From Cellulomonas hominis (GTDB taxonomy: Bacteria > Actinomycetota > Actinomycetes > Actinomycetales > Cellulomonadaceae): a DNA stretch of 64,000 nucleotides. The translations under genes were made by a program, and so were the position numbers. The DNA is taken from contig NZ_CABEGA010000029.1 in assembly GCF_901521055.1 (NCBI RefSeq), positions 1 to 64,000 of the forward strand. The letters are read 5' to 3'. Positions 43,354 to 52,948 of this stretch are shown piece by piece. The notes beneath the pieces were generated by a model. It made no database searches and was not told where the DNA came from. It saw only the letters and a program-made list of their open reading frames with translations. Positions within the stretch are counted from its first letter, which is position 1. Each line of letters begins with the position of its first letter.

Positions 43354-45231
43354 TCAGCCGCCCGCCGCGTCCTCCCGCAGCGCGGGCGCCAGCGTGAGCG
43401 CCGCCTGGACCAGCGCCAGGTGGCTGAGCGCCTGCGGCAGGTTGCCGAGGAAGTCCCCCGTCCTGGCGTCCACCATCTCCGGCCACACGCCCACGTCGTT
43501 CGCGAGACCCAGGAGCTCGTCCATCCACTCCCGCGCCTCGTCGGTGCGGCCGACCAGCGCGAGCGCGGACACCCCCCAGAACGCGCACGCGACGAACGCC
43601 CCCTCCTCGTCCTGCATGCCGGAGTACCGGTGCAGCAGCGGCCCGTCGCCGAGCTCGGCCCGCAGCGCGTCGACCGTCCGGCTCATCCGCTCCCCGGTGT
43701 CGAACCCGCTGCGCGCGTGCAGCAGGATCGAGGCGTCCAGGGCGTCGCTGCCGGGGTGCATGACGTACGCGCCGCGCTCCGGCGACCAGCAGTTCTGCTC
43801 GACCCAGGCGCGGATCCGCTCCGCCTCCGCGCGCCAGCGGTCGGCGTCGCCGGGGATCTGCCCGGCCTCCGCCAGGTGCACGGCGCACTGCAGCGCCTGC
43901 CAGCACCCGAGCTTCGAGGTGGTGTGGTGCTGGTCGTCGGGCAGCTCCCACATGCCGGCGTCCGGGCGCTGCCACGCGTCGCACGCCTCGTCCGCCACGG
44001 CCGCGAGCAGCCGCGCGGTGTCGGCGTCCAGCAGGTTCCCGGCGTCGACGTAGCCCCGCACGACGGCCAGCACGTCCCCGTACACCCCGAGCTGCCGCTG
44101 CCCGTCCGCGCGGTTGCCGGTGACCACGGGGCCGATCCCCCGCCAGCCCGGCACGTCGGTCCGCTCCCGCTCGGGCGGCAGCCCGCCGCCGAGCGTGAAG
44201 AACACCTGCAGCCCGTGCTCCCGCAGGGTCCGGAGCACCCACGAGATCGAGGCGTGCACCTCCTCCCGGAGCCCGAAGCCGATCCAGGCGTCGAGCGTGT
44301 ACGCGGCGTCCCGGACCCACGCGTACCGGTAGTCCCAGTTCTTCCCGCCCGCGCGGCTCTCCGGCAGCGACGTCGTCCCCGCGGCGGCGATCGCGCCCGT
44401 CGGGGAGTACAGCAGGAGCTTCAGCGCGAGGGCGCTGCGCTGCACGGCCTTGCCCCACGGCCCGTCGTAGTGGAACTCCCGCGTCCAGGCCCGCCAGTTC
44501 TCGATCGTGCGGTCGACGCCGCGGTCCACGTCCGCGGGGTCGGGCAGCAGCACCGGCTCACGCTCGGTACCCACGACCGCGACGAGGTGCCGGGAGCCGG
44601 CCGTCGCCTCGAAGACGCCGGTGCACGCGCGGTCGTCGGACGTCGTGGTCATCTCGCCGAGCGTCCGAACGGACAGGGTCAGGCCGTCGGCCCGGAGCAC
44701 CGGCCCGTGCAGCGTCGTCTGCACCCAGGGGGAGGCGGTCCCGAGCACCGTCCCGGGCGCGACGCGCCACGCCATCGGGACGGACCCGGACAGGCCGTCC
44801 ACACGGCGGGCGAGCTCCGTCCACGGCAGCCGCCCCGCCACGCCCGTGTTCATCGCGTCGGTCACCCGCACCGAGCCGCCGTCCGTCACGTAGGTGGTGA
44901 CGAGCACGTTCGTCCCGACCACGTACTGGCGCCGCAGCCGGAACGGGACCGTGGGGGCGAGCTCGACCCGCCCGCCCCCGTCCGCGTCGAGCAGCGCCGC
45001 GAACACCGGCGGCGTGTCGAGGTCGGGCAGGGGGAACCAGTCGACCCGGCCGTCGTCGGCGACCAGGGCGAGGGTGCGCCCGTCCCCCAGCGCCGCGTAC
45101 GCGCGCAGGTCCGCGTACCCGTCGGTGCGGGGGGTCGGGTCGCGCAGGTCCTCCGCGGCGGCGTGCCCGGAGCCCTCGGTCGCGTGCCCCGCGTCGCCGT
45201 CGAGGTTCTGCAGCCCCGGCTGCTCGGTCAC
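43354..45231 (-). CDS. Glycoside hydrolase family 15 protein (glucoamylase/trehalase-like)
   Basis: A 625-residue GH15 enzyme with an N-terminal beta-sandwich (DGRVDWFPLPDLDTPPVFAA) and an (alpha/alpha)6 barrel. Barrel motifs are GGKNWDYRYAWVRDAAYTLD, MQDEEGAFVACAFW and EMVDARTGDFLGNLPQALSH. In actinobacteria this subfamily includes trehalases. No signal peptide, so cytoplasmic. GTG start at 45231. It lies 19 bases downstream of the SDR gene in the same direction and may share its transcript. Confidence 0.9.
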   Translation of the reverse strand: MTEQPGLQNLDGDAGHATEGSGHAAAEDLRDPTPRTDGYADLRAYAALGDGRTLALVADDGRVDWFPLPDLDTPPVFAALLDADGGGRVELAPTVPFRLRRQYVVGTNVLVTTYVTDGGSVRVTDAMNTGVAGRLPWTELARRVDGLSGSVPMAWRVAPGTVLGTASPWVQTTLHGPVLRADGLTLSVRTLGEMTTTSDDRACTGVFEATAGSRHLVAVVGTEREPVLLPDPADVDRGVDRTIENWRAWTREFHYDGPWGKAVQRSALALKLLLYSPTGAIAAAGTTSLPESRAGGKNWDYRYAWVRDAAYTLDAWIGFGLREEVHASISWVLRTLREHGLQVFFTLGGGLPPERERTDVPGWRGIGPVVTGNRADGQRQLGVYGDVLAVVRGYVDAGNLLDADTARLLAAVADEACDAWQRPDAGMWELPDDQHHTTSKLGCWQALQCAVHLAEAGQIPGDADRWRAEAERIRAWVEQNCWSPERGAYVMHPGSDALDASILLHARSGFDTGERMSRTVDALRAELGDGPLLHRYSGMQDEEGAFVACAFWGVSALALVGRTDEAREWMDELLGLANDVGVWPEMVDARTGDFLGNLPQALSHLALVQAALTLAPALREDAAGG

Positions 45232-45250
45232 GCGCGCTCCCGGTCCGCCG

Positions 45251-46144
45251 TCACGGGGTCGGCGTCCCCCCGTTGACGTTCAGGGTCTCGCCGCTGACGT
45301 AGCTGGACTCCGGCGACGCGAGGAACACGTACGCGGGCGCCAGCTCGGCGGGCTGCCCGGCGCGCTCGAACGGCGTCTGCTTCCCGAAGTCCGGCAGCTT
45401 CTCCGGCGGCTGGCCGCCCGCGGTCTGCAGCGGGGTCCAGATCGGGCCCGGGGCGACCACGTTGACGCGGATGCCCTTCGGGGCGAGCTGCTGCGCGAGC
45501 GCCTTCGACATCGTGTTGATCGCGGCCTTCGTGGTCGCGTAGTCGACCAGGATCGGCGACGGGTTGTACGCCTGGATCGACGACGTGTTGATGATGCTCG
45601 CGCCCTTCGGCAGGTGCGGGAGCGCCTCCTGGATGATCCAGAACATCGCGTGCACGTTGGTCCGGAACGTCAGGTCGAACGACTCCGACGTCAGGTCCGC
45701 GAGGTCCTCGACGTACTGCTGCCGCCCCGCGATGTTCGCGACGACGTCCAGCCCGCCCAGCTCGTCGACGGCGGTCCGCACCAGCGAGCGGGCGTACGAC
45801 TCGTCCGCGATGTCACCCGGGGCCAGGACGATCGTCCGGCCGGCCGCACGCACGACCTCGGCGACGTGGTCGGCGTCCTCCTGCTCCTCGGGCAGGTAGC
45901 TGAGCACGATGTCCGCGCCCTCCCGCGCGAACGCGATCGCCACAGCTCGCCCGATGCCCGAGTCACCGCCCGTGACCAGCGCCTTGCGGCCCGTCAGCCG
46001 GCCGGTCCCCCGGTAGGTGTCCTCGCCGTGGTCGGCCTGCGGGCGGAGGTCCGCGTCGAGCCCCGGTCCGTCCTGGCTCTGCGCGGGCGGCTCCGGCATC
46101 CGGTACTGGGTGATCGGGTCCTGGAAGGTGAACTGGTCGGCCAT
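45251..46144 (-). CDS. SDR oxidoreductase, YghA/YdaD-like general stress type
   Basis: A 297-residue classical SDR with an N-terminal extension of the stress-related kind ([20 protein letters not shown]). It has [19 protein letters not shown], catalytic Ser ([11 protein letters not shown]) and YATTK (Tyr and Lys), and the C-terminal [14 protein letters not shown](P)H-dependent; substrate unknown. ATG at 46144 with AGGAC upstream. Confidence 0.92.
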   Translation of the reverse strand: MADQFTFQDPITQYRMPEPPAQSQDGPGLDADLRPQADHGEDTYRGTGRLTGRKALVTGGDSGIGRAVAIAFAREGADIVLSYLPEEQEDADHVAEVVRAAGRTIVLAPGDIADESYARSLVRTAVDELGGLDVVANIAGRQQYVEDLADLTSESFDLTFRTNVHAMFWIIQEALPHLPKGASIINTSSIQAYNPSPILVDYATTKAAINTMSKALAQQLAPKGIRVNVVAPGPIWTPLQTAGGQPPEKLPDFGKQTPFERAGQPAELAPAYVFLASPESSYVSGETLNVNGGTPTP

Positions 46145-46264
46145 GCGAGGTCCTCCGTGCTCGGACGGGTGCGAACGCGCCACGCCCGCCGCAGTCGTGC
46201 TCGGCGGGCGTGCGCCGCCATCGTCGGACGGGGCCCAGCGGGCCGCAACCGCGGGCGGAGAGCG

Positions 46265-47380
46265 TCAGAGGTCCACCGGGTCGACCAGGAACCCGGCCAT
46301 GTCGGCGATCTCCCCGCCGACGTCGGCGTGCACCTCCCGGGCAACCCCACGGACCACCCGGGCGGCGCGGCCGCGGGCGACGCGGTGCGGCAGCGACGGC
46401 CGCTCGGACTCCAGCTGCTCGACGTCCGGGGGCTCCCACCGCACGCGGTACGCGACGACCTCGCCCTGGGCCCAGTCCAGCGCGGACAGCACGACCGGGA
46501 CGTCCAGCTCCGCGGCGACCTCGACGACGACGATCCCGTCGACCCCGAGGTCGATCTGGACGCCGAACGCCTCGGACGGCGGCGGGTTCGCGCGCATGTG
46601 CGCGTCGTAGGCGTCGGCCTCCGCGTGCAGCCGGCGCCGCTCCTCGGGGTCGGCGACGCCCGCACCGGCCCGGTCCCGGGCGGCGAGGGCAGCGCCCGCC
46701 TCCTCGGGCGTGGCGCGCACGGGGACGTCCACGTCCGTCGCGACACCGGGTCCGTCGAGCCGGGCCCGGGGCGCGACGCGCCGCACCGCGGTGAGGACGA
46801 CCCTCGGCTCCACCCAGCGGTCGGTGAGCACGGCGAGGTCGAGCGCCGCGTCCATCTCGGGCTCCAGGACGACCCCGGACTCGACCCGCAGGGCGCCGCC
46901 CAGGCGGCGGGCGGCGGCGACGAGCCACTGGACCACCCGCTGCTCCTCACGGACCGGCCCCGCGGTGCCGAACGCGCGGCGCAGGCCGTCGCGGTCACCG
47001 CCGAACGCCGGGCCCTCCGCGCGCTCGCGCGGGCAGTCCACCACCCAGGCGGTCCGGCTGCCGGTCGGCAGACCCCAGCGCGCGACCTGCGCCGGTTCCA
47101 GCGCGTACGGGCCGGTGAGCGTCGAGAGCCGGCCGAGCCGCAGCACTCCCGGCGTCGCGAGCGGCACCACGCCCCGGGCGGCGCCGGAGGCACGCCGGCC
47201 GGACGGCACCCGTGGGGGGCGCTCCCAGCGCGCGGACGGGAACCGGCTGGCGGCGAGCACCTCGACCTCGTCCGGCGCGACGCCCTCGGGCAGCACCAGG
47301 AGGTGCCGGCCGGGCGGGGGCGTCACGGCGGCACGCGCGCCGGCCGCGACCTCCGGCAGCGGGGGGAGCAGGCTGGTCAC
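46265..47380 (-). CDS. Uncharacterised protein downstream of dcd
   Basis: A 371-residue protein with no recognised domain. It is rich in Val, Pro, Arg and Asp; the central part has AWVVDCPRERAEGPAFGGDR and WLVAAARRLGGALRVESGVV, and the end is acidic. No signal peptide or membrane helix. The GTG at 47380 lies 14 bases after the dcd stop; longer starts would lie inside dcd. Probably co-transcribed with dcd. Confidence 0.7.
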   Translation of the reverse strand: MTSLLPPLPEVAAGARAAVTPPPGRHLLVLPEGVAPDEVEVLAASRFPSARWERPPRVPSGRRASGAARGVVPLATPGVLRLGRLSTLTGPYALEPAQVARWGLPTGSRTAWVVDCPRERAEGPAFGGDRDGLRRAFGTAGPVREEQRVVQWLVAAARRLGGALRVESGVVLEPEMDAALDLAVLTDRWVEPRVVLTAVRRVAPRARLDGPGVATDVDVPVRATPEEAGAALAARDRAGAGVADPEERRRLHAEADAYDAHMRANPPPSEAFGVQIDLGVDGIVVVEVAAELDVPVVLSALDWAQGEVVAYRVRWEPPDVEQLESERPSLPHRVARGRAARVVRGVAREVHADVGGEIADMAGFLVDPVDL

Positions 47381-47394
47381 GTCCGGGACCGCCG

Positions 47395-47970
47395 TCAGAC
47401 CTGCGTGCGGTGGAAGTTCTGCCAGGACCGCGAGGCGGTCGGGCCGCGCTGACCCTGGTAGCGGGAGCCGGTCGCCCCGGAGCCGTACGGCTGCAGCGCC
47501 GGCGACGACAGCCGGAAGAAGCACATCTGCCCGATCTTCATCCCGGGCCAGAGCGTGATCGGCAGCGTCGCCACGTTCGACAGCTCGAGCGTCACGTGCC
47601 CGGTGAAGCCCGGGTCGATGAACCCCGCGGTCGAGTGGGTGAGCAGGCCCAGCCGGCCGAGGGACGACTTCCCCTCCAGGCGGGCCGCGATGTCGTCGGG
47701 CAGCGTGACCTGCTCGTACGTCGCCCCGAGCACGAACTCCCCGGGGTGCAGCACGAACGGCTCGTCCGGGTCGACCTCGACCAGCCGCGTGAGGTCGGGC
47801 TGGTCCTGCGACGGGTCGATGACCGGGTACTTGTGGTTGTCGAACAGCCGGAAGAACCGGTCCAGGCGCACGTCGATGCTCGACGGCTGCAGCATCGCGG
47901 GGTCGTAGGGGTCGAGGACCACCCGTCCGGAGTCGAGCTCGGCGGTGATGTCGCGGTCGGAGAGCAGCAC
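47395..47970 (-). CDS. dcd: dCTP deaminase, probably bifunctional deaminase/dUTPase
   Basis: A 191-residue homotrimeric Dcd: [40 protein letters not shown], and the active-site segment [20 protein letters not shown]. The [11 protein letters not shown] form is that of the actinobacterial bifunctional enzyme, which turns dCTP into dUMP. Makes precursors for dTMP synthesis. GTG start at 47970. Confidence 0.95.
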   Translation of the reverse strand: MLLSDRDITAELDSGRVVLDPYDPAMLQPSSIDVRLDRFFRLFDNHKYPVIDPSQDQPDLTRLVEVDPDEPFVLHPGEFVLGATYEQVTLPDDIAARLEGKSSLGRLGLLTHSTAGFIDPGFTGHVTLELSNVATLPITLWPGMKIGQMCFFRLSSPALQPYGSGATGSRYQGQRGPTASRSWQNFHRTQV

Positions 47971-48075
47971 GGGACCACGGTACCGACCCGGTGCGGGCCG
48001 GAGGTCCTTCCCGGCGGCAGCGCGGCTCCGGTAGCGTCGTGACATCGCCCAGGGAGCTGATCCCCGTGGAAGTCG

Positions 48076-48117
48076 AGGGCCCGGGACCATGTCCGGAGGA
48101 CGTGGCGCCCGGGCCCT
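48076..48117 (-). terminator. Long terminator-like hairpin after the DUF3800-like gene
   Basis: Outer 10-bp stem AGGGCCCGGG/CCCGGGCCCT, and an inner seven-pair stem (CATGTCC/GGACGTG, one wobble) with a GGA loop. It begins eight bases after the stop at 48126. Confidence 0.65.
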
Positions 48118-48125
48118 ACGCACGC

Positions 48126-48656
48126 CTAGACGTCGACGACCGCAGTGACGATGCCGGACGCACGCCGCCGCCACTCCCCGCCACGCGCCCACGACCAGGC
48201 GACGACGTCCGGCACCGACAGCAGCGGCTCCTGGCCCGCACGCAGGTGCTCGTACCGGAGCGTGTCGCGGCACCCTGCGGCGCGCGTGAGCTCGATGAGG
48301 TCGCGTCGGTCGCGGGCGTCCTGCGTCTCGTCGGACTCGATCACGAGCCGGTCGCTCCGCCCGGCGACGTCAGCGACGAGCCGGGCAAGGCAGGCCCGTC
48401 GGCGCTCGATCTGCGTCGACGCAGGTGAGGCAGCTGCGCGGTAGAGCGTCGTGGCGACATCGAGCCGTCCGAGCGCGGACAGGATCGTCCGCCGGCGGCG
48501 GTCCGGCTCGTGGCGCATGTGCAGGCGGTTCTGCCGCGGGGGCACGAGCGCGCGGACGGCGGACCGCGCCGCCGGGACACGTCCGGGCTCGACCATCGTC
48601 GCCGCGAGCAGGTAGTCGGCGGCCTTCGACTCGTCGACGTACACGTGGACCGTCAC
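48126..48656 (-). CDS. DUF3800-like protein (RNase H-type fold, putative)
   Basis: A 176-residue protein starting [20 protein letters not shown]. The VDES strand with an early Asp-Glu is typical of DUF3800 proteins, which have a ribonuclease H-like fold. A later segment [20 protein letters not shown] supplies further acidic residues. No ribosome site is strong; GTG at 48656. Some DUF3800 proteins are linked to mobile or defence genes, but no such gene is near here. Confidence 0.65.
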   Translation of the reverse strand: MTVHVYVDESKAADYLLAATMVEPGRVPAARSAVRALVPPRQNRLHMRHEPDRRRRTILSALGRLDVATTLYRAAASPASTQIERRRACLARLVADVAGRSDRLVIESDETQDARDRRDLIELTRAAGCRDTLRYEHLRAGQEPLLSVPDVVAWSWARGGEWRRRASGIVTAVVDV

Positions 48657-48800
48657 GGCGGGCAGCCACGGGTGGAGGGCATGCCGGGACGCTAGGCGCC
48701 GCCGGGCGCCGCTGAGTGGGACCTCCGCTCCGGCCGGCCCGCGGTTCCGCGGTGTGCCGGAGGCCCCGAGGGTCCTGGCGGAGCCGCCTCGGACGGGCGC

Positions 48801-48806
48801 TATGCT
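48801..48806 (+). promoter_or_regulatory. Candidate -10 element of the cellobiose phosphorylase promoter
   Basis: TATGCT lies 18 bases before the CebR/CelR-like operator and 66 bases before the ATG. The tRNA-Gly gene has the same TATGCT upstream (51561-51566). Confidence 0.5.
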
Positions 48807-48823
48807 GACCGGCGTCGCGGGTG

Positions 48824-48837
48824 TGGGAGCGCTCCCG
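48824..48837. promoter_or_regulatory. CebR/CelR-type operator before the cellobiose phosphorylase gene
   Basis: TGGGAGCGCTCCCG differs by one end base from the 14-bp palindrome TGGGAGCGCTCCCA recognised by cellobiose-responsive LacI-family repressors CebR/CelR in Streptomyces and Thermobifida. It sits just after the candidate -10, which fits repression released by cellobiose. Confidence 0.88.
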
Positions 48838-48871
48838 CGCGGCAGAGCACCCGACACCGAGAGGCGCAACG

Positions 48872-51373
48872 ATGCGGTACGGCCACTTCGACGACGAGGC
48901 ACGCGAGTACGTCATCACGACGCCGCACACGCCCTACCCGTGGATCAACTACCTCGGCTCGGAGGAGTTCTTCTCCCTGCTCTCGCACACGGGCGGCGGC
49001 TACTCGTTCTACCGCGACGCGAAGATGCGCCGCCTCACGCGCTACCGGTACAACAACATCCCCACCGACGAGGGCGGCCGCTACTTCTACGTCAACGACG
49101 GCGGCGACGTCTGGACCCCCGGCTGGCTGCCGGTGAAGGCGGACCTCGACCACTTCGAGACGCGGCACGGCCTCGGCTACTCCCGGATCACCGGCGAGCG
49201 CGGCGGCCTGCGCGTCGACACGCTGTTCTTCGTGCCGCTCGGCGAGACCGCCGAGGTGCAGCACGTGACGCTCACCAACACCTCCGACGCCGAGAAGACC
49301 GTCAGCCTGTTCTCGTTCGTCGAGTTCTGCCTGTGGAACGCCCAGGACGACCAGACCAACTACCAGCGCAACCTGTCGCTGGCCGAGGTCGAGGTGGAGC
49401 TGGACGGCCCGAGCGGCTCCGCGATCTACCACAAGACCGAGTACCGCGAGCGGCGCGACCACTACGCCGTGTACGGCGTGAACACCCGGGCCGACGGCTT
49501 CGACACGGACCGTGACACGTTCGTGGGTCCCTGGAACGGGCTCGGCGAGGCGGCCGTCCCCCGCGCCGGCAGGTCGGCGGGCTCCGTGGCCTCCGGCTGG
49601 TACCCGATCGGGTCGCACCAGGTCGACGTCACGCTCGCGCCCGGCGAGAGCCGCTCGCTCACCTACGTGCTCGGCTACGTCGAGAACCCGCACGAGGAGA
49701 AGTGGGCGCCGGCCGACGAGGCCGCGGGCGTCAAGGCGCTGCAGGTGGTGAACAAGGAGCGGGCGCACGCGCTGCTCGCCCGGTTCGCGACCACCGAGCA
49801 GACGCTGGCGGCGTTCGAGGCGCTGCGCGCGTACTGGACCGACCTGCTGTCCACCTACTCGGTGCGCTCCACCGACGAGAAGCTGGACCGGATGGTCAAC
49901 ATCTGGAACCAGTACCAGTGCATGGTCACGTTCAACATGTCCCGCTCGGCGTCGTACTTCGAGACCGGCATCGGCCGCGGCATGGGCTTCCGCGACTCGA
50001 ACCAGGACCTGCTGGGCTTCGTGCACCTGGTCCCGGAGCGCGCGCGGCAGCGGATCATCGACATCGCGTCGACGCAGTTCCCCGACGGCTCGGCCTACCA
50101 CCAGTACCAGCCGCTGACGAAGCGCGGGAACAACGACATCGGGTCCGGCTTCAACGACGACCCGCTGTGGCTGATCCTCGGCGTCGCGGCCTACATCAAG
50201 GAGACCGGTGACACCGGGATCCTCGACGAGCCCGTGCCGTTCGACAACGAGCCCGGCTCCGAGGTCCCGCTGTTCGAGCACCTGACCCGCTCGTTCCGGT
50301 TCACCGTCGAGAACCGCGGCCCGCACGGGCTGCCGCTGATCGGCCGCGCCGACTGGAACGACTGCCTCAACCTCAACTGCTTCTCGACCGAGCCGGGCGA
50401 GTCCTTCCAGACGACCGAGAACCAGGCGGGCGGCGTCGCCGAGTCCGTGTTCATCGCCGCGATGTTCGTGCACATCGGCCCGGAGTACGCCGAGCTCGCC
50501 GAGCGCCGCGGGCTCACCGAGCTGGCCGCGAGCGCCCGCGCCGACGTCGAGGCCATGCGCGCCGCGGTGCTGGAGCACGGCTGGGACGGCGAGTGGTTCC
50601 TGCGCGCGTACGACTTCTACGGCAACCCGATCGGCACGGACGCGAAGCCGGAGGGCAAGATCTGGATCGAGCCGCAGGGCTTCGCCGTCATGGCGGGCAT
50701 CGGCGTCGACTCCACCGACCCCACCGCCCCGGAGCACGCCGCCAGCCCCGCGGTCCGCGCGCTGGACTCGGTCGAGGAGCACCTGGCGACCCCGCACGGC
50801 ATGGTCCTGCAGCACCCCGCCTACACGAGCTACCAGATCGAGCTCGGCGAGGTCTCCACCTACCCGCCCGGGTACAAGGAGAACGGCGGCATCTTCTGCC
50901 ACAACAACCCGTGGGTGATCATCGGCGAGACCGTCGTCGGCCGCGGCGAGAAGGCGTTCGACTACTACCGCCGGATCACGCCCGCGTACCGCGAGGACAT
51001 CTCCGACGTCCACAAGCTCGAGCCCTACGTGTACGCGCAGATGATCGCGGGCAAGGAGGCAATCCGGCACGGCGAGGCGAAGAACTCGTGGCTCACCGGC
51101 ACCGCGGCGTGGAACTTCGTGGCCGTCTCGCAGCACCTCCTCGGCGTGCGGCCCGCGTACGACGGCCTGGTCGTCGACCCGCAGATCGGCCCGGACGTGC
51201 CGTCGTTCACCGTGACCCGTGTGGCCCGCGGTGCCCGGTACGAGATCACGGTGACCAACTCCGGGACGCCGGGCGCGCGCGGCCGGCTGGTCGTGGACGG
51301 CGCGCCGGTCGAGGGCTCGACGGTCCCCTACGCCCCCGCGGGCAGCACGGTGCGCGTCGAGGTCACCGTCTGA
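48872..51373 (+). CDS. cbp: Cellobiose phosphorylase (GH94)
   Basis: An 833-residue enzyme that converts cellobiose and phosphate to alpha-glucose 1-phosphate and glucose in the cytoplasm. It begins [20 protein letters not shown] and contains [16 protein letters not shown] with the general acid at Asp494, [15 protein letters not shown], and [11 protein letters not shown]. From memory the sequence closely follows the characterised Cellulomonas enzymes, which are about 822 residues. The gene stands alone: no beta-glucosidase or sugar ABC genes are adjacent. Control by a cellobiose-sensing repressor is suggested by the operator at 48824. Confidence 0.97.
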   Translation: MRYGHFDDEAREYVITTPHTPYPWINYLGSEEFFSLLSHTGGGYSFYRDAKMRRLTRYRYNNIPTDEGGRYFYVNDGGDVWTPGWLPVKADLDHFETRHGLGYSRITGERGGLRVDTLFFVPLGETAEVQHVTLTNTSDAEKTVSLFSFVEFCLWNAQDDQTNYQRNLSLAEVEVELDGPSGSAIYHKTEYRERRDHYAVYGVNTRADGFDTDRDTFVGPWNGLGEAAVPRAGRSAGSVASGWYPIGSHQVDVTLAPGESRSLTYVLGYVENPHEEKWAPADEAAGVKALQVVNKERAHALLARFATTEQTLAAFEALRAYWTDLLSTYSVRSTDEKLDRMVNIWNQYQCMVTFNMSRSASYFETGIGRGMGFRDSNQDLLGFVHLVPERARQRIIDIASTQFPDGSAYHQYQPLTKRGNNDIGSGFNDDPLWLILGVAAYIKETGDTGILDEPVPFDNEPGSEVPLFEHLTRSFRFTVENRGPHGLPLIGRADWNDCLNLNCFSTEPGESFQTTENQAGGVAESVFIAAMFVHIGPEYAELAERRGLTELAASARADVEAMRAAVLEHGWDGEWFLRAYDFYGNPIGTDAKPEGKIWIEPQGFAVMAGIGVDSTDPTAPEHAASPAVRALDSVEEHLATPHGMVLQHPAYTSYQIELGEVSTYPPGYKENGGIFCHNNPWVIIGETVVGRGEKAFDYYRRITPAYREDISDVHKLEPYVYAQMIAGKEAIRHGEAKNSWLTGTAAWNFVAVSQHLLGVRPAYDGLVVDPQIGPDVPSFTVTRVARGARYEITVTNSGTPGARGRLVVDGAPVEGSTVPYAPAGSTVRVEVTV

Positions 51374-51405
51374 CGCGGTCGTGCGGCGCCGGGGTCGTCC
51401 GGTCG

Positions 51406-51496
51406 GCACGAGGTCGTCACACGAGCACGAGGTCGTCACACGAGCACGAGGTCGTCACTCCTGCGTGACGACCTCGTGCCGAGGTGACGACCTCGG
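51406..51496. repeat. Palindromic repeat element, copy A
   Basis: Three tandem copies of GCACGAGGTCGTCAC at 51406, 51425 and 51444 (period 19). An inverted copy GTGACGACCTCGTGC follows (51465-51479), then a smaller hairpin (51480-51495, CGAGGT/ACCTCG). The third copy and the inverted copy form a 15-bp perfect stem with a six-base loop. Lies between the cellobiose phosphorylase gene and tRNA-Gly. A related copy is at 61420-61489. Confidence 0.92.
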
Positions 51497-51597
51497 CGAC
51501 CGACGGCGACCGACGGGGGCGGACGGGGCGGACCGGGCCCGGGCGGGGCGGCGGACCCGCTATGCTGGACGCGCGTTCCCCCGGCGACGGGGGTCAC

Positions 51598-51671
51598 GCG
51601 GGTGTAGTTCAATGGTAGAACTTCAGCTTCCCAAGCTGATAGCGCGGGTTCGATTCCCGTCACCCGCTCCA
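51598..51671 (+). tRNA. tRNA-Gly (anticodon CCC)
   Basis: Acceptor stem GCGGGTG/CACCCGC, D-loop TAGTTCAATGGTAGA, anticodon stem CAGC/GCTG with loop TTCCCAA (anticodon CCC, reads GGG), T-arm GCGGGTTCGATTCCCGT and encoded CCA end. TATGCT at 51561-51566 is a likely -10. Confidence 0.97.
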
Positions 51672-51809
51672 CCGAGGGCCAGGCCGGCAGTGTCCGGACC
51701 TGGCCTTCGTCGTCCCCGCCCTGCGCGACTGAGTGGTCCCCCTACGCAGGCCGGAGGGGCCCGCGGCCGTCGCTACGGTTCCGTCGCAAGCGCCGACGGA
51801 AGGGCACCC

Positions 51810-52439
51810 ATGAACCCCCGCCAGATCTCCCGGATCGACCTGCGCCTGCCTCGACGCTGGTGCGGGTGGCGCCCCGGCGACGGTCTCCGGGCCGCGCACC
51901 GGGCGGCCGACGCGCTCACCGCCGGACCGGTCGCGGCGGCGCGGCTGCGGTCCGCCCTGGAGGCCGTCGACCGGGTCGTCGCGGGGCACGGCGGCCGGCC
52001 GGTCCGCGCGGGCGCGTGGGTCCCCGACCCGAGCGGCGACGTCGTGGCGGGGCTGGCGTGCGAGCTGCTGGCGGACGTCCCCGCCGGCCCCGACGCCGCG
52101 GGCACCTACCTGGACCTGGTCCGGCGCCGGGTCCGCCGCTCGCACCGCACGCCGACGCGGGTGGGGTACCACGCGGTCACCCGGCGCGACCTCCCGGCGG
52201 GACCGGCGGTCGTCGCGCTGCGCAGCCACGGGGCCCACCGGCACGAGGTCGTGTGGACGGTGTTCCCGCCTGGTGCCGCGGAGGCCGTCGAGCTGCGGTT
52301 CGACACGCTCGACCAGGACCGCTACCCGCACCTCGTCGACGCCGCGGACGGCATCGCGCAGGAGCTCCGCGTCACCCTCACCGCCCCGTCGGTCGCCGGC
52401 GCGTCGGCGGGTCGCCCCGGGGAGCTCGGCCCGCGCTGA
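51810..52439 (+). CDS. Hypothetical protein
   Basis: A 209-residue protein starting MNPRQISRIDLRLPRRW. It is Ala/Arg/Val-rich, with no membrane segment or known motif; the middle (VPDPSGDVVAGLACELLADV) and the end (AVELRFDTLDQDRYPHLVDA) look like a mixed alpha/beta fold. ATG at 51810, preceded by GAAGGG. Its last 62 bases overlap the 3' end of the convergent Lrp gene. Confidence 0.65.
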   Translation: MNPRQISRIDLRLPRRWCGWRPGDGLRAAHRAADALTAGPVAAARLRSALEAVDRVVAGHGGRPVRAGAWVPDPSGDVVAGLACELLADVPAGPDAAGTYLDLVRRRVRRSHRTPTRVGYHAVTRRDLPAGPAVVALRSHGAHRHEVVWTVFPPGAAEAVELRFDTLDQDRYPHLVDAADGIAQELRVTLTAPSVAGASAGRPGELGPR

Positions 52440-52899
52440 CCACGGGCTCGACCCGCCGCTTGCGCAGGTGCTCGTAGACCACGGACGTGCGGACGTCGGC
52501 GATCTCGGGGCGTTCGGTCAGCCGGTCGATCACGAAGGCGTAGAGGCTCTCGTTGTCCGGGACGGCCACGTGCACCAGGAAGTCCTCGGTGCCGCTCGTG
52601 ACGAACACCCCGAGCGTCTCGGGCAGCCCCACCACCCACGACCGGAAGCCCTCGATGTTGCGCCGCGACGGCGGCCGGATGCGGACGGCGACGAGGGCCT
52701 GCACGGGCCGGCCGATCTCCGCGAGGTCCACCTCGAGCGTCGCGCCGCGGATCACGCCGCGGTCGCGGAGCGCCCGGGTGCGGTCGAGGGCGGTCGTCGG
52801 CGCGACACCCACGGCGGCGGCCACGTCCCGGTTGGTGCGCCGTGCATCGTCCTGCAGCTCCCGCAGGATCGCCGTGTCGAGTGCGTCGAGATCGGCCAT
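52378..52899 (-). CDS. Lrp/AsnC-family transcriptional regulator
   Basis: A 173-residue regulator: N-terminal HTH (LDALDTAILRELQDDARRTN, AAAVGVAPTTALDRTRALRD) and a RAM ligand domain (about 65-145, with LVHVAVPDNESLYAFVIDRL). ATG at 52899. Divergent from the DUF2000 gene. A palindrome CCGTATGACGTACGG lies just upstream of its start. The 3' end overlaps the preceding gene by 62 bases on the opposite strand. Confidence 0.9.
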   Translation of the reverse strand: MADLDALDTAILRELQDDARRTNRDVAAAVGVAPTTALDRTRALRDRGVIRGATLEVDLAEIGRPVQALVAVRIRPPSRRNIEGFRSWVVGLPETLGVFVTSGTEDFLVHVAVPDNESLYAFVIDRLTERPEIADVRTSVVYEHLRKRRVEPVVSAGRAPRGDPPTRRRPTGR

Positions 52900-52912
52900 G
52901 CGACGAGCGTAT

Positions 52913-52927
52913 CCGTATGACGTACGG
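52913..52927. promoter_or_regulatory. 15-bp palindrome between lrp and the DUF2000 gene
   Basis: CCGTA-TGACG-TACGG, flanked by a second inverted pair CGAGC/GCTCG (52904-52908, 52928-52932). Candidate Lrp-type site in a gap of only 49 bases. Confidence 0.5.
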
Positions 52928-52948
52928 GCTCGTTGCTGTGCCGTCGCC

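Noticed and set aside
48126-48656. The DUF3800-like gene as part of a defence or mobile island
   Set aside because: Neighbours are housekeeping genes (dcd, cellobiose phosphorylase), and no integrase, transposase, restriction or toxin gene is near.
51406-51479. CRISPR array at the tandem repeats
   Set aside because: Units repeat every 19 bases with no unique spacers and end in an inverted copy; no cas genes are near.
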